DNA from: Paenibacillus mesophilus
GTDB taxonomy: Bacteria > Bacillota > Bacilli > Paenibacillales > NBRC-103111
Length of the DNA stretch: 64,000 bases
Direction of reading: 5' to 3'
Assembly (NCBI RefSeq): GCF_005938385.1
Contig: NZ_VCRA01000013.1
Coordinates: 1-64,000, forward strand
The notes below the pieces were generated by a model. The model had not been told where the DNA came from and made no database searches. It saw only the letters and a list, made by a program, of their open reading frames with translations. The position numbers and the translations under genes were made by a program. Positions 1 to 8,524 of this stretch are shown piece after piece (within the stretch, counting starts at the first letter, position 1; each line of letters begins with the position of its first letter).

Positions 1-104
1 AGTTTGCTCGTGCCCGCAGTTTTATCTCTACCCTCCGTAAGCAAGGCCTCCCGGTCCTCACCTCCCTAACCTCCGTTCTTTGTGGTGAATTTCGTTTTGG
101 ATGA
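1..104 (+). CDS. IS66-like transposase, C-terminal fragment (cut by window start)
   Basis: The frame open from base 3 ends at TGA 102-104 and gives 33 residues containing RSFISTLRKQG, which resembles the extreme C-terminus of IS66-family (TnpC) transposases, where an arginine-rich R-[GS]-[YF]-IST-x-RKQG segment precedes the stop. The rest of the gene lies outside the window, so catalytic residues cannot be checked and it is unknown whether the element is intact. Repeat units follow immediately at 113-315. The family call rests on this short motif only. Confidence 0.5.
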   Translation, partial: FARARSFISTLRKQGLPVLTSLTSVLCGEFRFG

Positions 105-112
105 TTATGGAA

Positions 113-315
113 CCTAAGTAGTAACACAAATGAACGCTATTTGGGTGAAATCACCCGCTTCGGGGCAACATAGTGTTCAAATGTACCTTATTTAACGAGT
201 TTGAGCCACGATTCGTAGATTATCGAGGCCGGCGGACGATAATAAGGTACATATGAACACTATCCCGACGTAAATCCCCGCTTCGGAGCAGCATAGTGTG
301 CAAATGTACCTTATA
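113..315. repeat. Two tandem palindromic repeat units
   Basis: Unit A (about 113-193) and unit B (about 239-315) are degenerate direct copies of each other, sharing CGCTTCGG, CATAGTGT and CAAATGTACCTTAT blocks. Unit B is itself an imperfect palindrome: the left arm AATAAGGTACATATGAACAC (240-259) pairs with the right arm that ends ATGTACCTTAT (304-314). The left arm of unit A is more decayed. This looks like a REP-type or transposon-end-derived repeat next to the transposase tail. No reading frame is apparent. Confidence 0.6.
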
Positions 316-357
316 TGATCGACAAAAGCAGGAGCATCCTATCGCCCGACACAAACT

Positions 358-386
358 TTGACATTATTGTGAACATGTTGTATAAT
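358..386 (+). promoter_or_regulatory. Consensus sigma-A promoter without a clear gene
   Basis: TTGACA (358-363), a 17-base spacer and TATAAT (381-386) form an exact sigma-A consensus. The predicted start of transcription is near 393. Downstream the only frames are a GTG-started frame 403-600 and its internal ATG at 463 (45 codons). Neither has a ribosome binding site. The transcript would run into the strong hairpin at 649-686. Confidence 0.6.
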
Positions 387-648
387 ACATACTTGTGTTA
401 TTGTGTCACCACGATCAGTTCCTCCAAACCCCCCGCGCCACTTCACAAATTCCATAACCCTAATGAATTTGACCGATTTCGTTGAACCTGATTCACACTG
501 GCACGATCAAGGAATCGTAAGGATGGAAGAGAGGCAGGGCTTTCATTGTTTTAGGTATTCGTCAGTAATGAATGGCGCCATAAGTTTGCAGGAATCATAA
601 GTCTCGAACGCATAAGCTTTCCGAACTTCGGTAACATAACACGACAAA
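387..648 (+). other. Putative transcribed stretch, no supported gene
   Basis: This stretch lies between a consensus promoter and a strong hairpin. It could specify a small RNA or a short peptide (a 45-codon frame 463-600), but no Shine-Dalgarno sequence, known domain or RNA family was recognised. I do not assign a product. Confidence 0.2.
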
Positions 649-686
649 TAACGCCACTAGGCGGCGCCTGCCGCCGGGTGGCGTTA
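649..686. terminator. Strong bidirectional hairpin
   Basis: TAACGCCAC (649-657) pairs with GTGGCGTTA (678-686), and an inner GGCGGC/GCCGCC stem closes on a GCCT loop. Read on the minus strand it is followed by TTATTTGT, so it can end the ribokinase transcript. Read on the plus strand it can end any transcript from the promoter at 358. The U-tracts are modest. Confidence 0.6.
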
Positions 687-729
687 GTCCATTTTGTCCC
701 CCTCCGGGCGTCACGCCGCTAAGCGGCGA

Positions 730-1653
730 TCAAACCGCGTTGATCCGCTCCATCTCTTCCTTCGTCGGCATTCCGCCCTGCGCCCCGAACTTCCGGACCG
801 ACAGCGACGCCGCCTTGACCGCATATTCCAGCGCTTCCCGGAAGCCTCGTCCCGACGCCAGCCCGACGCTAAGCGCCGCATTGAGCGTATCGCCCGCTCC
901 GGTCGTATCGACCACTTCCACGGGCAGCGACGGAACCGTATGCAGCTCGCCGTGCTCGTCCAAGCAGGAAGCCCCCGCTTTGCCCCGCGTAATGACGAGT
1001 CGCTGCGAGTAGGTTTGCTGCCACTTCCGCATCTGATCCCGCAGCGCTTCCTCCGTATCCGCAGCCTGTCCGCACAGCAAAGCGAATTCGGACTCGTTCG
1101 GAGTCAGAACGTCCGCAAGCCCCAGCATTTGCTCCGCGTCCGGATGCACCGGCGCTGGGTTCAACACGGTGCGCACCCCCGCCTCCCTGGCAAGCTCCAA
1201 TGCGCGCCGGACTGCCGGGATGGGGGTCTCCAGCTGGAGCAGCACAAGGTCGGCCGATTGGATCAAGCTCCGGTGTCGTTCTATATATTCCGGGGTGACC
1301 GTCTCATTGGCGCCCGGGACGACGACGATGCAGTTGTCTTCCTTCGTATGGAAGATGGCCGCCGTTCCGGTAGCCGTCTCCGGAATGACGGTCACCGCTT
1401 CGGTACGGACGCCGCATCCCCTCATATTGTCCAGCAGCTGGCTGCCGAAGGAATCGCCGCCGACCGCCCCCACCATAGCCGTGTCGGCTCCCAGCTTGGC
1501 GCAGCCGACCGCCTGATTCGCGCCTTTCCCTCCGGGAACGTAATGAATTTGCTGTCCCGCGACCGTCTCGCCCACTTGGGGCATTCTTGACATCGTAAGC
1601 ACGATATCCATATTTAAGCTGCCTACCACAACAATGCTCGGGTTGCTGCTCAT
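730..1653 (-). CDS. rbsK: Ribokinase (PfkB family)
   Basis: This 307-residue protein phosphorylates D-ribose at O5 with ATP, feeding the pentose phosphate pathway. It shows the N-terminal VVVGSLNMD strand, the sugar-binding GGKGANQAVG at 41-50, NPAP at 165-168, the NESE motif near 186-189, and the PfkB signature DTTGAGD at 249-255 whose last Asp is the catalytic base. The residue after DTTGAGDT is Leu where most ribokinases have Phe. The start has a GGAGGAGAA site 5 bases upstream. No ribose transporter or RbsR lies next to it, so the gene appears to stand alone. A related PfkB kinase for another sugar cannot be excluded. Confidence 0.85.
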   Translation of the reverse strand: MSSNPSIVVVGSLNMDIVLTMSRMPQVGETVAGQQIHYVPGGKGANQAVGCAKLGADTAMVGAVGGDSFGSQLLDNMRGCGVRTEAVTVIPETATGTAAIFHTKEDNCIVVVPGANETVTPEYIERHRSLIQSADLVLLQLETPIPAVRRALELAREAGVRTVLNPAPVHPDAEQMLGLADVLTPNESEFALLCGQAADTEEALRDQMRKWQQTYSQRLVITRGKAGASCLDEHGELHTVPSLPVEVVDTTGAGDTLNAALSVGLASGRGFREALEYAVKAASLSVRKFGAQGGMPTKEEMERINAV

Positions 1654-1779
1654 CGCCGATTCTCCTCCGCTGTCCGACTCTCGTAAATAGAAGCTGCACT
1701 CGTACAGCTTAGATGTTACTCGAGAACCGCCTCGCTGTTTTATACGTTTTGGGCGTATTTTTTATAGGATATGGCTATT

Positions 1780-2265
1780 TCAAGTGATCTCGAACTCCAT
1801 CTCCACCATGTTCGCTCTATCGAGATGCGGCCTGAAACCGCTGCTCTTGTACGGTGCGGTGACTGCCGCCCAGAACTTTTGCGCGGTTCTATTATTGTCG
1901 CATGTTTGGATCGTCCAACCGCCCTTGAACGTCGAGAAAACATGAACGGCCAGCATACGGCCGATTCCTTGCTTCCTATACTTCTTCAATATGCAAAATT
2001 CGCCGATCGAGTATATGTTGCTGCCGTCGGAACGCTTGTCGTACACCCGGACGAGAGCGAAGCCGGCTAGCTTGCCGTTAACCCGTACCAGAAACGGATA
2101 ACGGTCGGCATCCGTCCAGTAATGGTCCAAAAATTTATACCCGTAAAGGCCATGCTCGTCCACATCGTAACCGTCATATTCGCTGTAATCGTATTGCGCC
2201 AGCTCCATCAAATTGCGGAGGATTGTCTTTTCTTCATAAGAAGCAAGCTTGATCTCGAGTTCCAT
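1780..2265 (-). CDS. GNAT family N-acetyltransferase
   Basis: This 161-residue protein has the single-domain GNAT fold: an N-terminal helix region, the beta strands FLVRVNGKLAGFALVRVY, and the acetyl-CoA pyrophosphate loop RKQGIGRMLA (about residues 97-106) after the strand GEFCILKKY. The C-terminal part contains NNRTAQKFW, typical of the family's motif B region. The substrate is not deducible. AAGGGAGAACGCGC before the ATG supplies the ribosome binding site. It is transcribed alone, between ribokinase and an AraC regulator. Confidence 0.8.
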   Translation of the reverse strand: MELEIKLASYEEKTILRNLMELAQYDYSEYDGYDVDEHGLYGYKFLDHYWTDADRYPFLVRVNGKLAGFALVRVYDKRSDGSNIYSIGEFCILKKYRKQGIGRMLAVHVFSTFKGGWTIQTCDNNRTAQKFWAAVTAPYKSSGFRPHLDRANMVEMEFEIT

Positions 2266-2378
2266 GCGCGTTCTCCCTTCGATTTCCGCCGATACACGAA
2301 TTGTAGCACGAAAAAAGCTGCTCCAGGACAGGCTGTATCGTTATAACGTTTTTTACCCGGAACGGCACCTCGGCAGAG

Positions 2379-3203
2379 CTACTGACGGAACTCTCTAGGC
2401 GATACGCCATACTTTTTGCGGAATGCCCGATGGAAATAAGAATACTGGTTGAAGCCGGACAAATCCGCCACCTGCTGAAGGCTGTAATCCGTAAATTTGA
2501 TCAAATCGCATGCATGGTTCAGGCGAATGTCCAGCGCGTAATGAATGATGCTTTGGTTTACCGCCGTTGTGAACAGATGGGAAGCACGGGACTCGCTCAA
2601 GCCGACATGCTCCGCCACGTCTCTTACGTTCAGCCGCTCCAGAGCGTGATTCTCGATATAACGTTTCATCTTCTGGGCGATGACAGCGTCCCGGTTCGAA
2701 TCGCCGTAAGATTGCCCGAGCTCCCGGTCGAACATGATGAACAAGGTTCGGAGCAAATAATCGACCGCCTCCTCCCAGTTTTTGCTCGTTTTGCGCATCT
2801 CCGCTTCCAGCTCCTTGCACAGATCGAGCAGTTTCGCGCCAAGCGCGATTTTCGCTTTTGTCGGCCGTTCCGCTTCGCTCCACCAGCGGTCAAGCCAACT
2901 GCCCCGGCAGACGAAGTAGTAATTGCCGCTCAGCACCTCATTCGTCTTCTTGTTCGGTGTAAACGACAGCTGGCATTTGTCCCCCGGCCGGAACAAGAAC
3001 AGATCACCCGGAAACACGTTCTCCCACTGCCCGTTCTCTCCGATCATCGCCTCGCACTGGCCCTCCACCTGCAGACGGATGTAGTAGTTTCCGAACGGCC
3101 TGTTCGTATGCGTATGAAACGGTTTGACATGCTTGGAATACATCGCGTGAAGCACTTCCGTCGACAAAGCTCGTTCCGGGGTCGGCACGTTCATCCACTC
3201 CAA
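2379..3203 (-). CDS. AraC family transcriptional regulator with N-terminal cupin
   Basis: The 274-residue protein has an N-terminal beta-rich cupin-like sensing half (HTHTNRPFGNYYIRLQVEG and FPGDLFLFRPG) and a C-terminal double helix-turn-helix. The first HTH is VRDVAEHVGLSESRASHLF; the second is LQQVADLSGFNQYSYFHRAF, ending in the family signature KKYGVSPREFRQ. The start may be TTG at 3203 or ATG at 3194; GGAG lies only three bases before the latter. It is divergent from the solute-binding lipoprotein gene at 3368, which it probably controls, most likely in response to a sugar. The ligand is unknown. Confidence 0.85.
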   Translation of the reverse strand: MEWMNVPTPERALSTEVLHAMYSKHVKPFHTHTNRPFGNYYIRLQVEGQCEAMIGENGQWENVFPGDLFLFRPGDKCQLSFTPNKKTNEVLSGNYYFVCRGSWLDRWWSEAERPTKAKIALGAKLLDLCKELEAEMRKTSKNWEEAVDYLLRTLFIMFDRELGQSYGDSNRDAVIAQKMKRYIENHALERLNVRDVAEHVGLSESRASHLFTTAVNQSIIHYALDIRLNHACDLIKFTDYSLQQVADLSGFNQYSYFHRAFRKKYGVSPREFRQ

Positions 3204-3367
3204 TAGCAGAATAAGTGATGTTTTCAGTTGTCTACGATATGTCTATTATAGTACCCCGCTGCTATAATTTAAAGCGTATTCATCGCAATGTCACGAACCG
3301 CCCATCGTCATCCAATCATGTGAATCGCAACAGGTTAGTGTATCTGTAACAAGAAGGGGAGATCATT

Positions 3368-4708
3368 ATGAAGATGCGGGGAAACGGAAAAAGGGCACTC
3401 GCGGCGACGGCGGCCCTATGTATGACAACCGTCTGGCTGGCAGGGTGCGGAAGCGGTACAAAAGAGGGGAAGTCCGCCGCGCCGCAAGCGCCGGAGCCTG
3501 TCACGCTGACGTTCTTCACGCCGGTCGGAGGGGCGACTCCGGAAAAATTCATGAGCGAATACGGTAACGCGATCCAGAAGAAATTTCCGCATGTGACGAC
3601 CAAGTTCGTGAACGTCGATACCGCCAAAAAAATATTGCTGCCCGAATTGCTCGCGGCCGGCGAACAAATCGATGTCATCTACGCTTCTGTCGGCATGATC
3701 CACGAAAACGTGCTGAAAAACGGCTTGGCCTATGATATGACCGAGCTGGCCAAGCTCAACAATCTGGATCTGGGGAAATTCGAACCGTCCACGATCGACC
3801 TGATCCGGCAAATATCCGGCGGCGCCTTATACGGAATCCCAACCAGCACCGGATACGCCTCTATCGTCTACAACAAAGATTTGTTCGACAAGTTCGGCGA
3901 AGCTTATCCGGCGAACGGCATGACTTGGGACGAGCTGCTCCAGAAAGCGCGCAAAATGACGCGCAATGACGGCGGCGTGCAATATCGCGGGTTCGTCGCT
4001 TCGTTCAACCATCTTGCCTTGACGAACCAGCTATCGGCCAGCTTCGACGATCCCAAAACGGAGAAATCGCTCATCAACAGCGACAATTGGAGCAAACACG
4101 TTCAAAATTTGGCGCGGTTTTATGATATTCCCGGCAACGAGGTTACGACGACTACCGCCGCGCTGACCGCCCAGAACAACTTCTTCGTCAAAGACCGGGT
4201 GGCGGCGATGTATGCCAACGTCTTCCCGCTGACCTATCTCGATCCGGACAATGCGGCTACGAAAGGCATGAATCTGGACGCGGTCAGCCTGCCCGAGTAC
4301 AGCGATAGGAAGGGCGTAGGCTCGCAGCCTTACCCCGCTTTCTTCAGCTTGACGAGCATCAGCAAGAAGAAAGAAGCGGCGTTCCAGGTCATCGCCTGGC
4401 TCGCGAGCGAGGAGTTTCAGCTTGCCCAGTCCAGAAAAGGCATCCAGACCGCCCTGAAAAACGATAAGGTACGCAGCGAGTTCGGCAAAGAATTCCCTTA
4501 CTTGAGCGGAAAAAATGTGAGCGCTTTTATGCCGCCGAAGCCAGCCAGCCCGAGTGTCGTTACCCTTTATAATTCGGTCGCGGCAGCTTCCTTCATGACG
4601 ACGGTGCATAAAATCGTCTCGAAGCAGCTCGATGTCAATACGGGGCTCCGCCAAGCGGAAGAAGAAACGAATAAGAAAATCGCGGAAATGAAGACGGCTG
4701 CCAAGTAA
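3368..4708 (+). CDS. ABC transporter substrate-binding lipoprotein (family 1 type)
   Basis: The 446-residue precursor has a basic N-terminus, a hydrophobic stretch and a lipobox LAGC with the lipidated Cys about residue 27, so it is tethered outside the membrane. The mature part has features of sugar/oligosaccharide-binding proteins: VTLTFFTPVGGATPEKFMSEY at the start, the GIPTSTGYASIVYNKDLFDK hinge block and TWDELLQKARKMT. AGAAGGGGAGATCATT provides the ribosome site and a TATAAT lies at 3264-3269. No permease or ATPase genes adjoin, so it must work with transporter parts encoded elsewhere or act as an orphan sensor. The divergent AraC gene is the likely regulator. Confidence 0.8.
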   Translation: MKMRGNGKRALAATAALCMTTVWLAGCGSGTKEGKSAAPQAPEPVTLTFFTPVGGATPEKFMSEYGNAIQKKFPHVTTKFVNVDTAKKILLPELLAAGEQIDVIYASVGMIHENVLKNGLAYDMTELAKLNNLDLGKFEPSTIDLIRQISGGALYGIPTSTGYASIVYNKDLFDKFGEAYPANGMTWDELLQKARKMTRNDGGVQYRGFVASFNHLALTNQLSASFDDPKTEKSLINSDNWSKHVQNLARFYDIPGNEVTTTTAALTAQNNFFVKDRVAAMYANVFPLTYLDPDNAATKGMNLDAVSLPEYSDRKGVGSQPYPAFFSLTSISKKKEAAFQVIAWLASEEFQLAQSRKGIQTALKNDKVRSEFGKEFPYLSGKNVSAFMPPKPASPSVVTLYNSVAAASFMTTVHKIVSKQLDVNTGLRQAEEETNKKIAEMKTAAK

Positions 4709-4740
4709 AGCGCCGGTAACAAGCGGATCCAGCACGAAAA

Positions 4741-4767
4741 CCATCGCAAAAAACTGCGATGGTTTTT
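4741..4767 (+). terminator. Rho-independent terminator
   Basis: CCATCGCA (4741-4748), loop AAAAAC, TGCGATGG (4755-4762), then TTTTT. A run of A before the stem makes it usable from both sides, so it can also serve the convergent ArsR gene. Confidence 0.85.
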
Positions 4768-4800
4768 CCCGTTCCATATTTATGCGGCATGACCGCTTTA

Positions 4801-5136
4801 CTATAGGTCTTGTTTATTTTCTTCTCTCTGCAATTCGCGCAAATAGTCGTCCAACCGGTCCAGCCTGTCTTCCCAGATGCTTCGGAACGATTGCAGCCAT
4901 GCGTCCATTTCTTGAAGAGGCTGGGGCCGCAGCTTGATAATCCGGCGATTGGCGACCGGCTGCACCTCGACGAGACCGGCATCGCTCAATACGCGAAGAT
5001 GTTTGGACGTCTGGGGTTGGCCCAGCTCAAGCCGCCCCGCGATTTCACCGACCGTGAGGGGACCGCCGTCACGGATGAGCTCGATTATGTGCAAGCGATT
5101 CGGTTCGGCAAGTGCGCTCAATGTTGCCGCATTCAT
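4801..5136 (-). CDS. ArsR-family winged-helix regulator
   Basis: The 111-residue protein carries a winged helix of the ArsR superfamily: LSALAEPNRLHIIELIRDGGPLTVGEIA, recognition helix QPQTSKHLRVLSDAGLVEV, and wing residues RRIIKLRP. It has no Cys metal-binding motif in the recognition helix, so it is of the metal-independent type commonly paired with AHSA1/SRPBCC proteins; no such partner is present here. The ATG at 5136 is preferred over the upstream in-frame ATG at 5154 because AGGGGGT sits 8-9 bases before it, inside the longer frame. The ligand and targets are unknown. Confidence 0.8.
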   Translation of the reverse strand: MNAATLSALAEPNRLHIIELIRDGGPLTVGEIAGRLELGQPQTSKHLRVLSDAGLVEVQPVANRRIIKLRPQPLQEMDAWLQSFRSIWEDRLDRLDDYLRELQREENKQDL

Positions 5137-5303
5137 AGGATCAACCCCCTTCATTTAAACATACCAAAAACGGAATATTCTTGTCAAGGAATATATAATC
5201 ATCCGCATCCGGCATAGGAAAAAACCTCCCCTTCGGAATTATGGCAACAATTCCGTCAGAGAGGTCTATTGATACGATTGACGTTCCACGGATTGTCCGC
5301 GGA

Positions 5304-5663
5304 TTAACAAGCGTCCGGATTCGGTTTGCCTTCCTCGTCCTTCGTGCGGAACGAGCTGCCGCACCCGCAGGTCGCGATGGCGTTCGGGTTGTGGATGGTA
5401 AACCCACCCCCCATGGCCGCATCCTTGAAGTCGATCTCGAGACCTCGCAAATATTTGGTGCTGTCCGCATCGACTACCACTTTCAGACCGTTAATATCGA
5501 GCACTTGGTCGGTGCTTTGTTGATCGTCGTCGAAGCCCATTCCATATGAAAAACCGCTGCAGCCCCCTTCCTTGACGCCTACGCGCAAAAACAAGTTGGG
5601 TACTTCCTCGGCCGCCAGCATTTCTTTGATTTTGTCGGTTGCTTGTTCCGTAATGGTGATCAT
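5304..5663 (-). CDS. erpA: A-type iron-sulfur carrier (HesB/IscA/ErpA family)
   Basis: The 119-residue protein matches the family length and carries the three conserved cysteines: C35 in GGCSGF and C99/C101 in CGCGSSF, which bind or transfer Fe-S clusters to apo-enzymes. AAAGGAGGGAATGAC precedes the ATG. It lies beside radical-SAM MqnE and a NifU-like scaffold gene, as B. subtilis YutM lies near YutI. The convergence suggests local supply of clusters for respiration and menaquinone synthesis. The extra C119 at the very end is not a family landmark. Confidence 0.88.
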   Translation of the reverse strand: MITITEQATDKIKEMLAAEEVPNLFLRVGVKEGGCSGFSYGMGFDDDQQSTDQVLDINGLKVVVDADSTKYLRGLEIDFKDAAMGGGFTIHNPNAIATCGCGSSFRTKDEEGKPNPDAC

Positions 5664-5811
5664 GTCATTCCCTCCTTTTAAGCTTTGCGAAGCAAAGCTT
5701 GCTTCGTCAGCATATCCTTAAGTTCCCGTGCTTTCAGTATACTCCTATTCGGGCGTTGCCTCAAGGGGGGCGAATCCCCGTTCATTTCCTGCTCTGGCAG
5801 GCAGTCTACTG

Positions 5812-5840
5812 TTGCCCGCGCGATGCAGTAGGTTTATAAT
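5812..5840 (+). promoter_or_regulatory. Sigma-A promoter for mqnE
   Basis: TTGCCC (5812-5817), 17 bases, TATAAT (5835-5840). It lies 69 bases before the mqnE start, whose ribosome site is AGAAGGAGGAAC. Confidence 0.6.
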
Positions 5841-5909
5841 GTATTAGTCTAGTTTACGAATCGGGAGCAGTTCATCGCATTTATCACACTTATAGAAGGA
5901 GGAACAACT

Positions 5910-7013
5910 ATGAACATAGCAATTACAACTCAAGATAAACGGATGGCGCAAATTGCCGACAAAGTGGAGAACGGAGAACGGCTTACCCTGGAGGACGGCG
6001 TCTTCCTGTACGAATCGGACGACCTTCTGACGATCGGCCAGCTGGCCAATATCGTGAACATGCGCAAAAACGGACGGAAAGTATATTTTATCGAAAACAT
6101 GAGCCTTTATTTCACGAACGTGTGCGAAGACCGCTGCGCGTTTTGCCATTTCCGGCGCGATGAAGGCGAAGCGGGTTCCTATACGCTTACACCGGACGAA
6201 ATACTAGACTATGTCGCGAAGCATTACCATCCGGGAATGCGCGAATTCCACATTACCGGCGGGCACAATCCGAATGTTCCTTTCGAGTATTACGTCAACT
6301 CGATCCGCATCCTGAAGGAAAACTACCCTCAGGTTACGATCAAAGCGTACACCGGTGCGGAGATCGACTTTTTCTCGCGCATCAGCGGCCTTTCCTATAA
6401 AGATGTGCTGCAGACGCTGTCCGATGCCGGACTCGGCACGCTTCCCGGAGGCGGCGCGGAAATATTGACCGAACGGTACCGGAACAAAATGAACGTGGAA
6501 AAGGCGACTTCCGAGCAATGGCTGGACGTACACCGTACCGCCCACAAGCTGGGAATACGGACCCATGCGACGATGCTGTACGGCTCCATCGAGACGAAGG
6601 AAGAACGGATTCGCCATATGATGCAGCTGCGCGAGCTGCAGGACGAAACGAACGGCTTTATGGTATTCATTCCGAATGCGGTCCAACCGGCCAATACGGG
6701 CATGGGCATCAAGCGGAGAACATCGGCGTTCGACGATTTGAAGACGATCGCGATCAGCCGCCTCATCTTCGACAACGTGCAGCATGTCAAAGCTTACTTC
6801 ATCAATCTCGGCACGCAGCTCGCCCAATTGGCGTTTGCGTTCGGCGCTTCCGACGCCCATGGAACGATCGTGCAGGAGAGAATCAGCCATTCGGCGGGCG
6901 CTTTGTCTCCGGAAGGCTTGACCCGCGAGGAGCTTGTCCATATGATCAAAGGCGCAAACCGGATTCCGGTCGAACGCGATACGTTTTACAACGAAGTCCA
7001 TGTGTTTGAGTAA
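5910..7013 (+). CDS. mqnE: Aminofutalosine synthase, radical SAM
   Basis: The 367-residue enzyme adds the adenosyl radical to the chorismate-derived enolpyruvyl benzoate, giving aminofutalosine in the futalosine route to menaquinone. The radical-SAM cluster ligands are C72, C76 and C79 in CEDRCAFC (CX3CX2C), with CHFRRDEGE after them. HITGGHNP, AYTGAEIDFFSR and GTLPGGGAEIL are MqnE-type core motifs, distinguishing it from MqnC. The next gene is an NADH dehydrogenase that reduces menaquinone. A UbiD-family decarboxylase at 18363 could supply a late step of the same pathway. No other mqn genes are in the window. Confidence 0.88.
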   Translation: MNIAITTQDKRMAQIADKVENGERLTLEDGVFLYESDDLLTIGQLANIVNMRKNGRKVYFIENMSLYFTNVCEDRCAFCHFRRDEGEAGSYTLTPDEILDYVAKHYHPGMREFHITGGHNPNVPFEYYVNSIRILKENYPQVTIKAYTGAEIDFFSRISGLSYKDVLQTLSDAGLGTLPGGGAEILTERYRNKMNVEKATSEQWLDVHRTAHKLGIRTHATMLYGSIETKEERIRHMMQLRELQDETNGFMVFIPNAVQPANTGMGIKRRTSAFDDLKTIAISRLIFDNVQHVKAYFINLGTQLAQLAFAFGASDAHGTIVQERISHSAGALSPEGLTREELVHMIKGANRIPVERDTFYNEVHVFE

Positions 7014-7088
7014 AGGTTACGCTCATAATCTTCCCCGGAGCGTGACATTCTAATACAATATAAGACCCCGGAAAGGACCGCATCACGC

Positions 7089-8153
7089 ATGAGTAGATTC
7101 GTTATTTTGGGCGGAGGGTACGGCGGATTGACGCTGGCTCTCGAGCTGCTGGAGCAAGAACCGCCTCACGGCACGGAGATCGTGCTCGTTGACCGTATGC
7201 CTTATCAAGGGTTGAAGACGGAATATTACGCTTTGGCGGCGGGAACCGTCTCCGAGGCGGAAATTCGGGTCGCGTTTCCGAGCGATCCGCGCATTATTTT
7301 GAAGTATGGCGAAGTAACGGGTGTCGATCTGGAGCGGAAGCTCGTTCTGATGGACAACAACGATCCGCTCTCTTACGACTGGCTCGTCATCGCCTTGGGC
7401 TGCGTCGATAAGTACCACGGCATCACCGGAGCGGACACATACGCGCACAGCATCCAGACGCTGTCGGGATCCCGTAAAGCGTATCAGGCTTTGAACGACC
7501 TGAATCCTTATTCGCAAGTTTCCGTTGTCGGCGGAGGCTTGAGCGGCGTGGAAATCGCCTCCGAGCTTCGTGAGAGCCGTCCGGATTTGAACATCCGCGT
7601 CATCGACAGGGGCGCCAGCATTTTGTCTTCTTTTCCGGATAAGCTTCAAGCGTACGTTAGGGAATGGTTTATCGAACACGACATCGAGATGCTGTCGCGT
7701 ATATCGCTGAGGAGCGTCGAGCCGGGGGTCCTTTACAACGGGGATGAAGAAATTATTACGAATCTTACCGTGTGGACGGCCGGCATCCAGCCGAGTCCGA
7801 TCGTGCAGCAGCTCGCCGTGCCCAAGGATAGCCAAGGCCGTGTGCTGTTGAATGCATACCATCAAATTCCCGATCATCCCGAAGTGTTCGTCGTCGGGGA
7901 CTGCGCAAGCCTCCCGTTCAGCCCAAGCGCCCAAGCCGCGGAAGAGCAAGGCAAGCAGGTCGCCGAAGTGATGCATGCCCTGTGGAAAGGCCAGACGCCT
8001 CACCTGAAGGCCATCAAGCTGAAGGGCGTGCTCGGATCGTTAGGCAAAAAAGCCGGCTTCGGCATGATGGGCAAGAAGACGGTTATTATGGGAAAAGTGC
8101 CGCGCGTCTTGAAAAGCGGCGTGCTTTGGATGTCCAAGCATCATTTCGGTTAA
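7089..8153 (+). CDS. Type II NADH dehydrogenase-like FAD oxidoreductase (YutJ type)
   Basis: The 354-residue protein begins with the FAD-binding beta-alpha-beta motif FVILGGGYGGLTLALELL (GxGxxG variant GGGYGG). It has the second dinucleotide fold VSVVGGGLSGVEIASEL near residues 140-156, and the C-terminal FAD block VFVVGDCASLPFSPSAQAAEEQGK. This layout matches NDH-2 type quinone reductases that pass electrons from NADH to menaquinone at the membrane. GGAAAGGA lies 11 bases before the ATG. The neighbourhood (YuzB, NifU-like) matches that of B. subtilis yutJ. The exact electron acceptor is inferred. Confidence 0.82.
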   Translation: MSRFVILGGGYGGLTLALELLEQEPPHGTEIVLVDRMPYQGLKTEYYALAAGTVSEAEIRVAFPSDPRIILKYGEVTGVDLERKLVLMDNNDPLSYDWLVIALGCVDKYHGITGADTYAHSIQTLSGSRKAYQALNDLNPYSQVSVVGGGLSGVEIASELRESRPDLNIRVIDRGASILSSFPDKLQAYVREWFIEHDIEMLSRISLRSVEPGVLYNGDEEIITNLTVWTAGIQPSPIVQQLAVPKDSQGRVLLNAYHQIPDHPEVFVVGDCASLPFSPSAQAAEEQGKQVAEVMHALWKGQTPHLKAIKLKGVLGSLGKKAGFGMMGKKTVIMGKVPRVLKSGVLWMSKHHFG

Positions 8154-8171
8154 TACTCGGGCGTTTTCGCG

Positions 8172-8426
8172 CTATTCGTCCAGCCAGGCGAATTGCGACT
8201 CCCATTCCTTAATTTTGGCCATTATTGCCTCCAACAGCTCGTCCGGGGACGAAGCGGGAACGATCTCCCCGTTGACGAGCGCATAAGGCTCCATGTAGCA
8301 TTGTCCGCAATTGCCGAGACAGCCGTACTCGATCACGTCCAGCTCCGGATTTTCCTCCAGCTTGCGCATTACTTCGTCCGTACCGTGATGCATATTATTC
8401 GTGCAAAACTCCACTATCGGTCTCAT
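8172..8426 (-). CDS. yuzB: YuzB family protein (DUF1450)
   Basis: A small protein of 84 residues if started at the ATG at 8426, or 87 from a GTG at 8435; GGTGAGGG just upstream favours the ATG. It begins MRPIVEFCTNN and contains YGCLGNCGQCYMEPYALVNGE, the cysteine-rich DUF1450 signature (CLxxCGxCxxxPYALVNG). The cysteines suggest metal or redox chemistry, but no function is established to my knowledge. It sits convergent with the NADH dehydrogenase gene and divergent from the NifU-like gene, as in B. subtilis. Confidence 0.82.
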   Translation of the reverse strand: MRPIVEFCTNNMHHGTDEVMRKLEENPELDVIEYGCLGNCGQCYMEPYALVNGEIVPASSPDELLEAIMAKIKEWESQFAWLDE

Positions 8427-8524
8427 GTCCCTCACCGTCCGGTTTTCGGTCTTCCATCCAATGTCGCACCATTTTATTTTTGCGTATAATGTACTATAAT
8501 AATACGAGAAGGGAGATGAGGCAA

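Noticed and set aside
403..600. 65-codon frame after the consensus promoter
   Set aside because: GTG start only about 10 bases after the predicted transcription start, no ribosome site, no recognisable domain; kept only as part of an unassigned stretch.
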